From contig JAUCGL010000035.1 in assembly GCA_030378105.1 (NCBI GenBank), positions 1 to 35,585 of the forward strand: 35,585 nucleotides of DNA, read 5' to 3'. A program made the position numbers and the translations under genes. Of the stretch, positions 16,394 through 25,710 are shown in pieces (the stretch's first letter is position 1; the number at the start of each line of letters is the position of its first letter). This stretch comes from Candidatus Halobeggiatoa sp. HSG11. GTDB taxonomy: Bacteria > Pseudomonadota > Gammaproteobacteria > Beggiatoales > Beggiatoaceae. The notes beneath the pieces were generated by a model, which did no database searches, had not been told where the DNA came from, and saw nothing but the letters and a program-made list of their open reading frames with translations.

Positions 16394-16401
16394 ATTCATA
16401 A

Positions 16402-16770
16402 TTAAGAATTAGTAGGAGAACGTTGTTGGCCAGCTTTTTCTAAATCTTGTAGATATTTTTGCCATAATTGTTCTTGATTTTTGGAAATATGATATAACCA
16501 ATCCCAAGAATAAATTCCACTATCATGCCCATCATCAAAATATAATTGAATGGCATAGTTGCCAACTGGTTCAATTTTCTCAACTTTAACATCTGCTTTA
16601 CCAACTTGCAAAGTTTCTTCGCCGGGTCCATGACCTCGTACTTCAGCAGATGGAGAATAAACTCGCAAATATTCACAAGTTAATTCAAATTGTTCTTCAG
16701 TATCAAAACCGATTTTTAAAACCCCGGATTTTTGGTGTAGATTAATTTCAGTAGGAATTGGTATAGTCAT
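16402..16770 (-). CDS. DUF971 (GBBH-like N-terminal) domain protein
   Basis: A 122-residue single-domain protein of the DUF971 family, with the typical CEYLRVYSPSAEVRGHGPG and DDGHDSGIYSWDWLY signatures. The fold is related to the N-terminal domain of gamma-butyrobetaine hydroxylase, and stand-alone forms have been linked to Fe-S or metal handling, but the function is unsettled. Near-full family length. The start is ATG at 16770. It is bounded by palindromic elements on both sides, so it is probably its own transcript. Confidence 0.9.
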   Translation of the reverse strand: MTIPIPTEINLHQKSGVLKIGFDTEEQFELTCEYLRVYSPSAEVRGHGPGEETLQVGKADVKVEKIEPVGNYAIQLYFDDGHDSGIYSWDWLYHISKNQEQLWQKYLQDLEKAGQQRSPTNS

Positions 16771-16831
16771 GGTTATGTTTCTTTAAATAAATGTTTTTAT
16801 TGTGATAATGAAATTCAAATTTAACGAACGT

Positions 16832-16900
16832 GATAGACGCAAGCGTTGTATCTCTACCTGCATATTATTTGATTTTGTAGAGACGCAATGCTTGTGTCTC
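16832..16900. repeat. GTAGAGACGCAATGC-type inverted repeat
   Basis: Arms 16832-16857 and 16877-16900 are inverted copies with a few mismatches around AGACGCAAGC/GCTTGTGTCT. It lies just past the stop of the LysM-SH3 gene and can serve as its transcript end. Similar hairpins are common dispersed repeats in AT-rich filamentous bacteria. Confidence 0.6.
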
Positions 16901-16924
16901 CAGTCTCTTGATAGTCGAGTAATA

Positions 16925-18670
16925 TCAGTTAATTGATTGCATCCATTGGTCTATCTGTTTAATTACATCATCTTTTTTTGCATAGTTAGTTTCGCTAACA
17001 ATAGCTTTCAACTTGTCTAGTTCCTTAGATAAATACTTATTGTTATTCAGTATTTGTGATTGTTGAGTTGATTTAATGAAGTCAACCGTTTTATCCAAAT
17101 ATTTATCTACTTTGCTCATAGCAATAAGTTTAGTCAATGAGCGTAAATGTAACATTGCTATTTTAGCAGCTCTTTTAGGCGATGCTTGCATGTCATCTTT
17201 AATCGCAGTTAAAAAATTTACTAAATTGATTTGGTTAGGTAAATCCATTTTTTTCTTAGCACGTTTTTTAGCTATCTGGAAATAAAATTTAGCTCTTTTT
17301 TCCGGCCGTACTGGTACAAATTCAGATAAGTATTGTCCAAAAATCCAACCAGTCTTACCTGTATTTGTTTTAATTTTATACCAATAATTATAAAACCTTC
17401 CTGCTTTTTTTGGATTTCTAGTACGAGCCAACTGTTTAACAATTGCACCAAAATGTAATTGCTCCACAACGTTGTGTTTCTTGAGTTTTGGCTTAGAACG
17501 TACATTAATTCCAGATGCAGTTACAAGCTTATGTTTTGAAAGCTTATTAGTTATTATGTTTAATTTTTGGCCAACATATATTCTATACGGACGTTGCAAA
17601 TTATTCCAATTAGCTATATCGGCTATAGTACAACCAAAACGTCTACCTATATCATATAAAGTATGGCCAGATCGTACTGTAAATATAGTTATTTCAGAAT
17701 GTGGGTCAACAACTAATTCTTTTATAGTTTTAGGTTGAGAAGGTTTAGCAGCAACTGACAGAGCTGTAGACATATCACCTTTAGAAACTGTAGGAACTAT
17801 TTTAGGAGCTTTTTTATTATTTGAATTATTGGTTGCAAAAGATATTTCAGTTCGCCCTTTGATAGCCTTAGACATTAAAAAACCAGTTGTTTCCTTGTCA
17901 GCATGTTTTAATGCCACTTTTAAGCTAGTAGGTATTGGTAAATAAAGACCTAATTGAACATTTTGAGTTTGACAAGCTGGAGCATTTGGTAATAAATTCA
18001 ATCGTATAGCAACTCTTCCTCTATTAAGATGATGAAATGCGAATTGATTCAAAAAATCTTTTGCTAGGCGATAACCACAGCCGTTGACCATAATTTCAGA
18101 CCATTCTAAGGCTTTAAATAATCCATTTAACATTAATTGGTTTGGATTGCCAATTTCTGATATATCTTTATCACGCAAATTATTAACAATATCAGATAGT
18201 CTTGCCGTTGATGCTTCTGAATCATTTTTTGCAAAAGCAGATTTAATTAAATCATCATTTTTTAATGCCTTAACCAAATCAGATTCATTAAAAAAATTAG
18301 TAAGCATAACTTTACTACCAGATATTAGGTCTCTAGCAACAAATTTAGTTATAATTGAAGGGTGTGGAGTAGAATTGCAATTAACATATTCAGTTTCTTG
18401 AAAATTGGCAATATTGCCTACTACTGATAACAAAATAAATTCACGCTCATAGTTACAATTCTCTGAAGAATTATCTCCCATAAAATCAGCTTCAAAGTCT
18501 TGTTTGGCCAGTTCTTTGGCTGAAAATGTTGTTTTACCAGCTTTGGTTGCAATGATATCTTCTGAGGTCCAAGATATATTTAAATCAGCATTTTCGCCAC
18601 TCCAAATAGTATTCCCTGAGACAACATGGCTGAAAAATAATAAAACTAATAATAATTTGGTGATATTCAT
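16925..18670 (-). CDS. Exported LysM and SH3-domain protein
   Basis: A 581-residue exported protein. Residues 1-19 are a Sec signal peptide. An unrecognised N-terminal region (20-320) with six cysteines follows, then a LysM domain (about 328-373, TVRSGHTLYDIGRRFG) for peptidoglycan binding, a bacterial SH3 domain (about 380-450, NVRSKP and TGWIFGQYLSEF), and a helical C-terminal tail. It likely sits in the periplasm attached to the wall; no catalytic domain is visible, so it may be a wall sensor or scaffold. The start is ATG at 18670 with AGGGA upstream. It appears to be transcribed alone. Confidence 0.85.
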   Translation of the reverse strand: MNITKLLLVLLFFSHVVSGNTIWSGENADLNISWTSEDIIATKAGKTTFSAKELAKQDFEADFMGDNSSENCNYEREFILLSVVGNIANFQETEYVNCNSTPHPSIITKFVARDLISGSKVMLTNFFNESDLVKALKNDDLIKSAFAKNDSEASTARLSDIVNNLRDKDISEIGNPNQLMLNGLFKALEWSEIMVNGCGYRLAKDFLNQFAFHHLNRGRVAIRLNLLPNAPACQTQNVQLGLYLPIPTSLKVALKHADKETTGFLMSKAIKGRTEISFATNNSNNKKAPKIVPTVSKGDMSTALSVAAKPSQPKTIKELVVDPHSEITIFTVRSGHTLYDIGRRFGCTIADIANWNNLQRPYRIYVGQKLNIITNKLSKHKLVTASGINVRSKPKLKKHNVVEQLHFGAIVKQLARTRNPKKAGRFYNYWYKIKTNTGKTGWIFGQYLSEFVPVRPEKRAKFYFQIAKKRAKKKMDLPNQINLVNFLTAIKDDMQASPKRAAKIAMLHLRSLTKLIAMSKVDKYLDKTVDFIKSTQQSQILNNNKYLSKELDKLKAIVSETNYAKKDDVIKQIDQWMQSIN

Positions 18671-18726
18671 ATGTTTCCCTGTAGATATTTATGCAGATTA
18701 AGATAACTAACTAGTTTTACATACAT

Positions 18727-18958
18727 TAGACATCTTTCCTAAATAAGTATATATACTTAATTAACTGAGCTTGCCGCAGAAAGCTTTTATATTCCACCGA
18801 TTTTATCGGTGGTTATTCACATTCAATTCCTTTCAGGATAGTTGTTAAAACAACCCCCAATGGGGTTCACACTTGAATAGCCATAGGTGAAACCTATGGA
18901 ATCAAATTAATTAAAATACTCTCTGCGTTAACCATCTATTATTTAGGAAAGATGTCTA
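18727..18958. mobile_element. 232-bp MITE-like element with multi-hairpin core
   Basis: Perfect 19-bp terminal inverted repeats (18727-18745 and 18940-18958) enclose non-coding DNA with three hairpins: CCACCGA/TCGGTGG (18794-18812), AACCCC/GGGGTT (18852-18867) and CCATAGG/CCTATGG (18881-18899). The core recurs at about 28828-28929 without these ends. It looks like a non-autonomous transposon, or a mobile carrier of a structured RNA. It sits upstream of the LysM-SH3 gene and may supply or block its promoter. Confidence 0.65.
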
Positions 18959-19090
18959 TCAAGTCAATACAATATTCTAACATATTTTTTTAAGTTCTAA
19001 TTTACTAGATGACAAAATATCAAGCTAATTACATTAAAAACAAAAAGTTACTTGTAATGATATTCAGTTATCTTAAGATATTTTTCATTT

Positions 19091-19129
19091 ATTGGGTTAC
19101 ATTTTTTAATTAATAAAATCTAACCCAAT
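19091..19129 (-). terminator. Hairpin downstream of topA
   Basis: ATTGGGTTA (19091-19099) pairs perfectly with TAACCCAAT (19121-19129), 40 bp past the topA stop, in the direction of topA transcription. The loop is long (21 bases) and no strong U-run follows, so termination is only plausible. The rest of 18959-19169 shows nothing recognisable. Confidence 0.35.
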
Positions 19130-19169
19130 ACTTTAGAGTATTTATACAATTAAAAACAATAACAGTATT

Positions 19170-21446
19170 TTATTCCTCTATTTTAACTGAATAACTACAT
19201 GTTTTTTGTGGACATATTTTTTGAGTACCATATTTTTTTGTGGTTTTAACCATTAAAACTGGCCAACTACACTCTGGACATTTTTCTGCTAATGGTTTTC
19301 CAGAAATAGCATATTTACAAGTTGGATAACTTGAGCATGAATAAAAAATTGAACCATAACGTGACTTTTTCTGAACTAAAGTAGCTTTACCACATTCTGG
19401 GCAAGTAACACCTGTATCAATCGGTTTTTCCAATGATTCTGCAAATTTACATTTAGGATAATTACTACAGCCAATAAATTTACTATGACCTTGTTTTATA
19501 ACTAAATCTGAATCGCAATTAGGACATTTTCTCCCTTCCACAACTTCTTGTTTAGGTGGGGTATATTCTTCACCATCAAGATTACGAGTGTAATCACAAT
19601 CAGGATAACCACTACAACCGATAAAATGCCCACGTTTACCAAGACGTTTATTCAAAGGTTTACTACATTTAGGGCAAGCTTCATCCAATGTTTCGTGCAA
19701 ATCCTGTCGTTGCACCGATTTCATTTTTTCATCAACTAGACCTTTGAATTTATCCCAAAATCTCTGCATCAAAGGAATCCACTCTTTTTCTCCACGAGCT
19801 ATTTCATCCAATTGATCTTCTAATTTAGCAGTAAAATCATAGTCTATATAAAGTTCAAAATGTTCGGTTAACAACTTATTAACCACCCGCCCAACATCAG
19901 TAGGAATAAATCGCTTTTTGTCTAAATTAACATATTCTCGTTGCTGTAAAGTGGAGATAATTGTTGCGTAAGTTGAAGGTCTGCCAATTCCAAATTCTTC
20001 CAAATTTTTCACTAAACTGGCTTCAGAAAAACGTGGTGGAGGTTCAGTAAAATGTTGATTAGCAAGAATATCTTGCAACTTAATCAATTCACCAATCTTC
20101 ATTGGTGGTAACATTTTCTCAGTACCATCAGACTGTTTCTTGTCATCTATACCTTCTTCATAAACCAACAAAAATCCAGGTTTAACTATAACTGAACCAT
20201 TAGCCCGAAAATTATTGTCTTTATTACCACAAGCCAAATCAACAGCTACTGTGTCTAAAAGAGCATGAGTCATTTGACAAGCAATGGTACGTTTCCAAAT
20301 CAAGGTATAAAGTTTAAATTGGTCAGGTTTTAAACTGGCTTTTATATCATCAGGATGGCGAAAAGCTGAAGTTGGACGAACTGCTTCATGAGCTTCTTGA
20401 GCATTCTTAGCTTTAGTTTTAAATTTGCGAGCTTGCTTAGGTAAATTTTCCTTACCATAACGTTCTTGTATCACTGTACGAATTTCATCAACAGCTTCAT
20501 CAGCCAGATTAACTGAATCAGTCCGCATATAAGTTATTAAACCAGCAGCTCCATCACCAGTATCTATACCCTCATATAGTTGTTGAGCAGTCTGCATTGT
20601 ACGTTTGGTTGCAAAACCCAATTTACGAGCAGCTTCTTGTTGTAAAGTTGAAGTTGTAAATGGACTGGCTGGTTGCCGCCGGCGTTGCTTTTTTTCAACC
20701 TTAGTAACTTCTAATTGACCTTCGGCTAATTTCAGTAATTTAGTTTTAGCTTTAGTAGCTTGCCCTTCTTTATTAATAGTAAACTGATCTATTTTTTTCT
20801 TAGCTAACAAATTAAGTTTAGCAGTAAAAATTCGGCGTTCTTTTTTACATTTTGCCTCTATTGTCCAATATTCTTGTGGTTTAAAATTTTCAATTTCAAT
20901 TTCACGTTCAACAATTAAACGTAAAGCCGGACTTTGTACTCGGCCAGCAGATAAACCTTTACGAATTTTTCTCCATAAAACTGGTGATAGGTTAAAACCA
21001 ACTAAATAATCTAAAGCTCGCCGAGCCTGTTGAGCATTGATCAAATCCATTGATAAAGAACGAGGATTATCCACTGCTTCTTTAATAGCAGTTTTGGTTA
21101 TTTCATGGAAAGCCACTCGATGGACAGGTTTATTTTTAAGAACTTGCCGTTCATTTAAAATTTCGTATAAATGCCAAGAGATTGCTTCTCCTTCTCGGTC
21201 TGGGTCAGTTGCTAGATATAATGCCTCAGCATTTTTCATAGCTTTAGTAATAGCTTCAACATGTTTAGTATTTTTTTCAATAAGTTGATACTTCATTGTA
21301 AAGTTATTATCAGTATCTATTGCTCCTTTTTTTGGCAATAAATCACGCACATGGCCAAAAGAAGCTAAGACTTTAAAATCTTTCCCCAAATATTTTTCAA
21401 TGGTTTTTGCTTTTGCCGGAGATTCAACTATAACTAAATTTTTCAC
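19170..21446 (-). CDS. topA: DNA topoisomerase I (type IA)
   Basis: A 758-residue type IA topoisomerase that relaxes negative supercoils. The TOPRIM domain carries E9 (VESPAKAKTIEKYLG) and the DPDREGE motif (81-87), and the active-site tyrosine is Y306 (GLITYMRTDS). The C-terminus has four cysteine zinc-ribbon modules (from about 590 on) for single-strand DNA binding; fewer C-terminal domains than E. coli TopA (865 residues) explain the shorter length. The start is GTG at 21446 with only a weak ribosome site. It is divergent from nirJ across a 348-bp region. Confidence 0.97.
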   Translation of the reverse strand: MKNLVIVESPAKAKTIEKYLGKDFKVLASFGHVRDLLPKKGAIDTDNNFTMKYQLIEKNTKHVEAITKAMKNAEALYLATDPDREGEAISWHLYEILNERQVLKNKPVHRVAFHEITKTAIKEAVDNPRSLSMDLINAQQARRALDYLVGFNLSPVLWRKIRKGLSAGRVQSPALRLIVEREIEIENFKPQEYWTIEAKCKKERRIFTAKLNLLAKKKIDQFTINKEGQATKAKTKLLKLAEGQLEVTKVEKKQRRRQPASPFTTSTLQQEAARKLGFATKRTMQTAQQLYEGIDTGDGAAGLITYMRTDSVNLADEAVDEIRTVIQERYGKENLPKQARKFKTKAKNAQEAHEAVRPTSAFRHPDDIKASLKPDQFKLYTLIWKRTIACQMTHALLDTVAVDLACGNKDNNFRANGSVIVKPGFLLVYEEGIDDKKQSDGTEKMLPPMKIGELIKLQDILANQHFTEPPPRFSEASLVKNLEEFGIGRPSTYATIISTLQQREYVNLDKKRFIPTDVGRVVNKLLTEHFELYIDYDFTAKLEDQLDEIARGEKEWIPLMQRFWDKFKGLVDEKMKSVQRQDLHETLDEACPKCSKPLNKRLGKRGHFIGCSGYPDCDYTRNLDGEEYTPPKQEVVEGRKCPNCDSDLVIKQGHSKFIGCSNYPKCKFAESLEKPIDTGVTCPECGKATLVQKKSRYGSIFYSCSSYPTCKYAISGKPLAEKCPECSWPVLMVKTTKKYGTQKICPQKTCSYSVKIEE

Positions 21447-21794
21447 AGTAATTTTCTAAAATGGTAATAAAAATATTTTCATGTTATACATTAACTCAAT
21501 CTTGATAGCAACCTTTCTTAACATAAATTTTATTATTAATGTTCAACTATAAGGTTTTTTTTGCCCCTAAATATTTTATGTCTCACAATTCTTTTATTAA
21601 GCTGAGGTACTTTCATCCTTAATTGGGGAGCGGCTGATTAAAGAAATTATTTTATGCCCGTTCCCTTAAGTATCCTCTATGAAAATTATTTGTTATACTC
21701 ATTAATGCTAACTTACTATTGTTATAAATCTTAAGTATAAACAAAATTATATCAATATAAATCATAAAATAATTTATTAACCGTATAACTAATA
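21447..21794. other. Divergent intergenic region topA / nirJ
   Basis: No gene is visible in these 348 bp. CTTAATTGGGGAGCGG (from 21620) and CCCGTTCCCTTAAG (near 21657-21670) form an imperfect hairpin that could be a regulatory RNA structure or repeat. The stretch next to nirJ is almost pure A/T with many chance -10 matches; no promoter can be assigned with confidence. Confidence 0.4.
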
Positions 21795-22934
21795 ATGTTC
21801 CGTTTAACTCAATATTTAAAAGAATTACTTGCTCCTTCCCCCCTTATTCCAGCCCGACAACCACCAGGGCCAGTTGTTATTTGGAATTTAATTCGGCGTT
21901 GCAATTTAACTTGCAAACATTGTTATTCAATTTCGGCTGATACTAATTTTAAAGGTGAACTTTCAACTGCGGAAATTTTTTCGGTAATGGATGATTTGAA
22001 ATCATTTGGAGTTCCAGTGCTGATTTTATCCGGTGGTGAACCATTATTGCATCCTGATATTTTTGAAATTTCTGCTCGTGCTAAAGCTATGGGGTTTTAT
22101 GTTGGATTATCCAGCAATGGTACTTTAATAAGTCAAGCTAATATTAAACAAATTGCAGATATTGGTTATGATTATGTTGGAATAAGTTTAGATGGTTTAC
22201 GCACAACTCATGATTATTTTCGTAGGCAGCAAGGAGCGTTTGATAAATCTTTACAGGCTTTACGTTTATGCAAAGAGCATGGAATTAAAATTGGCATGAG
22301 ATTTACCTTAACTCAGGATAATGAAACAGAATTTCCACAGATGTTGCAGTTAATGGAAACTGAAAATATTGATAAATTTTACTTGTCTCACCTTAATTAT
22401 GCTGGGCGTGGCAATAAAAATCGAAAAGATGATGTTTTCCATAAAATGACTCGACAGGCAATGGATACTTTATTCGATACTGGTTTAAAAGCTTTGCAAG
22501 AAGGTAAATCGAGAGAGTTTGTTACTGGTAATAATGATGCTGATGGTGTGTATTTATTAACTTGGGCAAAACAACATTTTCCAGATAAGGTAGAACATTT
22601 ACGGCAAAAATTAATTCAATGGGGTGGTAATTCATCCGGAATTAACGTGGCTAATATTGATAATCAAGGTCATGTTCATCCAGATACTTTTTGGTGGCAT
22701 TATTCTTTAGGCAATGTTAAGCAACGGCTTTTTTCTGAAATTTGGACTGATATTTCAGACCCCTTAATGGCTGGTTTAAAACAGCATCCTCGTCCCCTAA
22801 CAGGCCGTTGCAAAGAATGTTATTATCAAAATATTTGCAATGGCAATACAAGGGTGCGAGCTCATCAACTAACCGAAGATTTTTGGGCTGCTGATCCGGG
22901 TTGTTATTTAGATGATGATGAAATTGGATTATAA
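21795..22934 (+). CDS. nirJ: NirJ, radical SAM enzyme of heme d1 biosynthesis
   Basis: A 379-residue radical SAM/SPASM-like protein. The radical SAM cluster motif is C36-x3-C40-x2-C43 (CNLTCKHCY); ILSGGEPLLHPDIF and LSSNGTL are the usual substrate/SAM-contact motifs. The C-terminal auxiliary cluster cysteines are C339, C342, C348 and C370. Length and the N-terminal PPGPVVIWNLIRRCNLTC pattern match NirJ, which removes the propionate side chains to make heme d1 for cytochrome cd1 nitrite reductase. No other nir genes lie in the window, so it is detached from the usual nirS cluster. Other SPASM proteins are an alternative, but NirJ is the best fit. The start is ATG at 21795 with no clear ribosome site. 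Confidence 0.88.
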   Translation: MFRLTQYLKELLAPSPLIPARQPPGPVVIWNLIRRCNLTCKHCYSISADTNFKGELSTAEIFSVMDDLKSFGVPVLILSGGEPLLHPDIFEISARAKAMGFYVGLSSNGTLISQANIKQIADIGYDYVGISLDGLRTTHDYFRRQQGAFDKSLQALRLCKEHGIKIGMRFTLTQDNETEFPQMLQLMETENIDKFYLSHLNYAGRGNKNRKDDVFHKMTRQAMDTLFDTGLKALQEGKSREFVTGNNDADGVYLLTWAKQHFPDKVEHLRQKLIQWGGNSSGINVANIDNQGHVHPDTFWWHYSLGNVKQRLFSEIWTDISDPLMAGLKQHPRPLTGRCKECYYQNICNGNTRVRAHQLTEDFWAADPGCYLDDDEIGL

Positions 22935-22946
22935 TGAGCATCCAAG

Positions 22947-22973
22947 CTTGTTAGGTTTTAAAAGCCTAGCAGG
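22947..22973 (+). terminator. Hairpin after nirJ
   Basis: CTTGTTAGG (22947-22955) pairs with CCTAGCAGG (22965-22973), with two G-U pairs, 12 bp after the nirJ stop. It shares its core with the hairpin after the RNase G gene. No strong U-run follows. Confidence 0.45.
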
Positions 22974-23001
22974 TTCAAATTCGTTCCCATTCATAAGAAG
23001 T

Positions 23002-23277
23002 ACTGCCATTAAGTTAAGGAGATTGATTAGGGTAACCACAAGAAATAACCCCTACAAATAATCATTTAATGTAGGGGCATGTGGTTGCCCCAAACGCAAA
23101 CGGTGAGCTTGTTCACCATTGGGTTGTTAAGGTCTTTTGGTTTTTTATCTTTTAATTGTCTGAATCAGAATTCACAGAATTATAGAATTTTCAGAATAAC
23201 ACCATTAAGGTTTTTAGGTCTTTATGTTTTTTAATTCTGTTAATTCTTAAATTCTGTAAATCCTGATTCAGACAATC
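23002..23277. repeat. Composite repeat region between nirJ and the NLR gene
   Basis: Two units are visible. First, 23002-23095: ACTGCCATTAAGTTAAGG followed by inverted GGGTAACCAC...ACCCCTAC / GTAGGGG...GTGGTTGCCC; related copies occur at 28651-28753. Second, a long inverted repeat of about 43 bp (23155-23201 with 23234-23277) built on GTCTGAATCAGAATT; its right end contains the NLR stop codon (23276-23278), so it likely serves as the NLR 3' end. A direct repeat TTAAGGTnTTTnGG occurs within. No gene is seen. Confidence 0.6.
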
Positions 23278-25495
23278 AATCCTGTTCAATAAACTGTAAA
23301 TTTTCCCTCATAACATCCAAATTAGGATGCCCATTAGGAAAGATAAATTCAAGTATCCCAATAGCTTTAAGTATATATTGTTTAGCCTTATCTTTGTTGC
23401 CTAAATCTTGATAAATCAGAGATAAGTTGTTGTAGGATTGAGCAAAATCTGGATGACTTTTATCTAAGACTTGTTCTCTTATATTTAAAGCTTTAAGAGC
23501 AAAATCCAGAGCCTTATCCAAATTGCCTAAATCTTGATAAATCAGAGATAAGTTATTGTAAGAAGTAGCTAAATTTGGATGATTTTTGTCTAAGATTTCT
23601 TTCCAAATATTATTAGCCTTAAAAGCAAATTTCAAAGCCTTATCCAAGTTGCCTAAATCTTTATGAATAATAGATAAATTGTTGTTAGAAACAGCTAAAT
23701 CTGGATGATTTTTATCCAAAACTTTTTCATAAATATTTAAAGCTTTAAGAGCAAACTTCAGAGCCTTATATAAGTTGCCTAAACTATAATTGATAGTAGA
23801 TAAGTTGTTATAAGAAGCAGCTAAATCTGGATGGTTTTTGTCTAAGACTTCTTTCCAAATATTATTAGCTTTAAGGGCAAATTCCAGAGCCTCAGCCAAG
23901 TTGCCTAAATCTTGATGTATTATAGATAAGTTGTTGTAAGATTGAGCTAAATCTGGATGATTTTTATCTAAGACATTTTCTCTTATACTTAAAGCTTTAA
24001 GAGCAAATTCCAAAGCCTTATCCAAGTTGCCTAAATCTTTATGAATAATAGATAAATTGTTGTTAGAAGTAGCTAAATTTGGATGATTTTTATCTAATAC
24101 TTTTTCTGAAATTTCTAAATCTTTAAGAGCAAATTCCAGAGCCTTATTCAAGTTGCCTAAACCTTGATACACATAATATAAAGCAGCATAAGAAGTAGCT
24201 AAATCTGGATGATTTTCATCTAAGACATTTTCTCTTATACTTAAAGCCTTAAAAGCAAACTCCAGAGCCTTATCCAAGTTGCTTAAATGTTTATGGATAA
24301 CAGATAAGTTACTGTAAACAGTGGCAATTTCTTGATCACCTTTATCATCATTAAACCCAATCCGTTCTAAAACTGCTTGAGCAAATGGCGTATATTTAGC
24401 TCCAGTTAAAGGATTTGTACTTAAAGCTTCATAAAGCCTATTACCAAAAAACTCCACAATATCCGCCACATCCTGATAAACCAACGGATAATTAGCAGCT
24501 AAAAACTCCTTAATAATCTGATGTAACTTAAAAGTTTTATCCTGCTTAATCAACCAACCCTTATCACTCAACTCAACCAAAATATACCAAAAATCCTTAT
24601 TATCCGATTGCTGTAAATACTCCTCCAAATCCTGAAAACCTATCGCAAAACTTGGCATCAACGACAACCTAATCAAAATCTCTTGCACCTCAGCATCCAA
24701 ATCAGCCAACTCAAACCTTTGATTCAAATAAACATTAAAATCAGTCTTCCGATCCAATCGCACCTTCGCCAACCGCCCATCCTCAAACTCCTGCAACAAC
24801 TCCGCTACCGTCTGACAAGAATTAGCCAAACTTTTTGCCGTCAATTCAACAAATAACGCATGATAATCCAAATACTCTAAAACCAAATCAATATCAGCAG
24901 AATCCTCATTATAATAATGTAAAAACAACTCTTTAGCATCCGCCAAAGAAAATGGTTGCAAATTAAACTTAAATTTATTATACTTAACATCAACATCCAA
25001 CCTAGTTGTTATCAACAAAGTAAAACTATTAGTCAAAGACTTAATTGATTCATTTGACTCCAAATCATTAATATCTTGCAAATCATCAACTAACAACAAA
25101 CCAGATTTATTATTTAATTCCGATAAAATACTCTGAAAATTCTCTGGAATAGTATTAAACTTCAAATCAAAAATCGCTTGAAAAGCATTAACAAAATCAG
25201 TTTTTAAATCAGATTTAATAGCCACAAAAGCCAAATAATCATAATCCTTTTTATGCTTATGAAAATATTCAACTGCAAACGAAGTTTTCCCAACTCCACC
25301 AATCCCATTGATAATAACCAACTCATTCGGCTTTGCTAACTCAGCTAAATCTTGTAATTCCTGTTTCCTACCAACAAAAACCTCATTTTTCGGCGGAAGA
25401 ATTGGCTTTAAAGCTTCCTTACTCCCCTCTTGAAAAATAGCATTCTCAACCTTCTCAATATTATAAATTTTATCTGCATTTTGAGTTGTAGTCAT
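23276..25495 (-). CDS. NLR-like NB-ARC ATPase with eight TPRs and N-terminal shared motif
   Basis: A 739-residue STAND ATPase. Residues 5-21 carry QNADKIYNIEKVENAIF, near-identical to the C-terminus of the TIR-like protein encoded upstream. The NB-ARC module follows: Walker A GIGGVGKT (about 64-71), Walker B LLLVDD (about 133-138), the LLITTR sensor (about 160-165), then a winged-helix-like part to about 390. Eight 42-residue TPR_12-type repeats (about 392-735; consensus GNLDKALEFALKAL..) end the protein. ATG at 25495 is preferred, although the CAGG upstream is 14 bases away; a TTG 29 codons earlier would run into a palindromic repeat. NLRs bind ligand through the repeats, oligomerise, and activate an effector; here the TIR-like protein is the likely partner. 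Codon usage shifts at the NB-ARC/TPR border. Architecture is certain; function is inferred. Confidence 0.9.
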   Translation of the reverse strand: MTTTQNADKIYNIEKVENAIFQEGSKEALKPILPPKNEVFVGRKQELQDLAELAKPNELVIINGIGGVGKTSFAVEYFHKHKKDYDYLAFVAIKSDLKTDFVNAFQAIFDLKFNTIPENFQSILSELNNKSGLLLVDDLQDINDLESNESIKSLTNSFTLLITTRLDVDVKYNKFKFNLQPFSLADAKELFLHYYNEDSADIDLVLEYLDYHALFVELTAKSLANSCQTVAELLQEFEDGRLAKVRLDRKTDFNVYLNQRFELADLDAEVQEILIRLSLMPSFAIGFQDLEEYLQQSDNKDFWYILVELSDKGWLIKQDKTFKLHQIIKEFLAANYPLVYQDVADIVEFFGNRLYEALSTNPLTGAKYTPFAQAVLERIGFNDDKGDQEIATVYSNLSVIHKHLSNLDKALEFAFKALSIRENVLDENHPDLATSYAALYYVYQGLGNLNKALEFALKDLEISEKVLDKNHPNLATSNNNLSIIHKDLGNLDKALEFALKALSIRENVLDKNHPDLAQSYNNLSIIHQDLGNLAEALEFALKANNIWKEVLDKNHPDLAASYNNLSTINYSLGNLYKALKFALKALNIYEKVLDKNHPDLAVSNNNLSIIHKDLGNLDKALKFAFKANNIWKEILDKNHPNLATSYNNLSLIYQDLGNLDKALDFALKALNIREQVLDKSHPDFAQSYNNLSLIYQDLGNKDKAKQYILKAIGILEFIFPNGHPNLDVMRENLQFIEQD

Positions 25496-25576
25496 AATTT
25501 TTTTATTAACCTGATTTATATAGATAAAACAACCTTTTTTTCGTTTCCACGTGCTATGCTCATCATTATAAATAAC

Positions 25577-25669
25577 TCCCAAGCAACAAATGTAGGGTGG
25601 GTAGAGCGATAGCGAAACCCACCATTTTGAAGGTTCGGTGGGTTTCCACTTCGTTTCTACCCACCCTAC
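25577..25669. repeat. GTAGGGTGGGTAG palindromic repeat, copy 1
   Basis: Perfect 13-bp arms (25592-25604 and 25657-25669) with an inner AAACCCACC/GGTGGGTTT pair. A second copy lies inverted at 32423-32516, and similarity extends beyond the left arm (TCCCAAGCAACAAATG). It separates the TIR-like and NLR genes and may reduce or tune read-through. Confidence 0.75.
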
Positions 25670-25710
25670 GAAAAACTATGGAACGAGATAAATCGTCTGG
25701 CGAACAGGAA

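Noticed and set aside
23290-24322. Regular 126-bp repeats considered as a CRISPR-like or tandem DNA array
   Set aside because: They encode in-frame TPRs of one protein; no short direct repeats with unique spacers and no cas genes are present.
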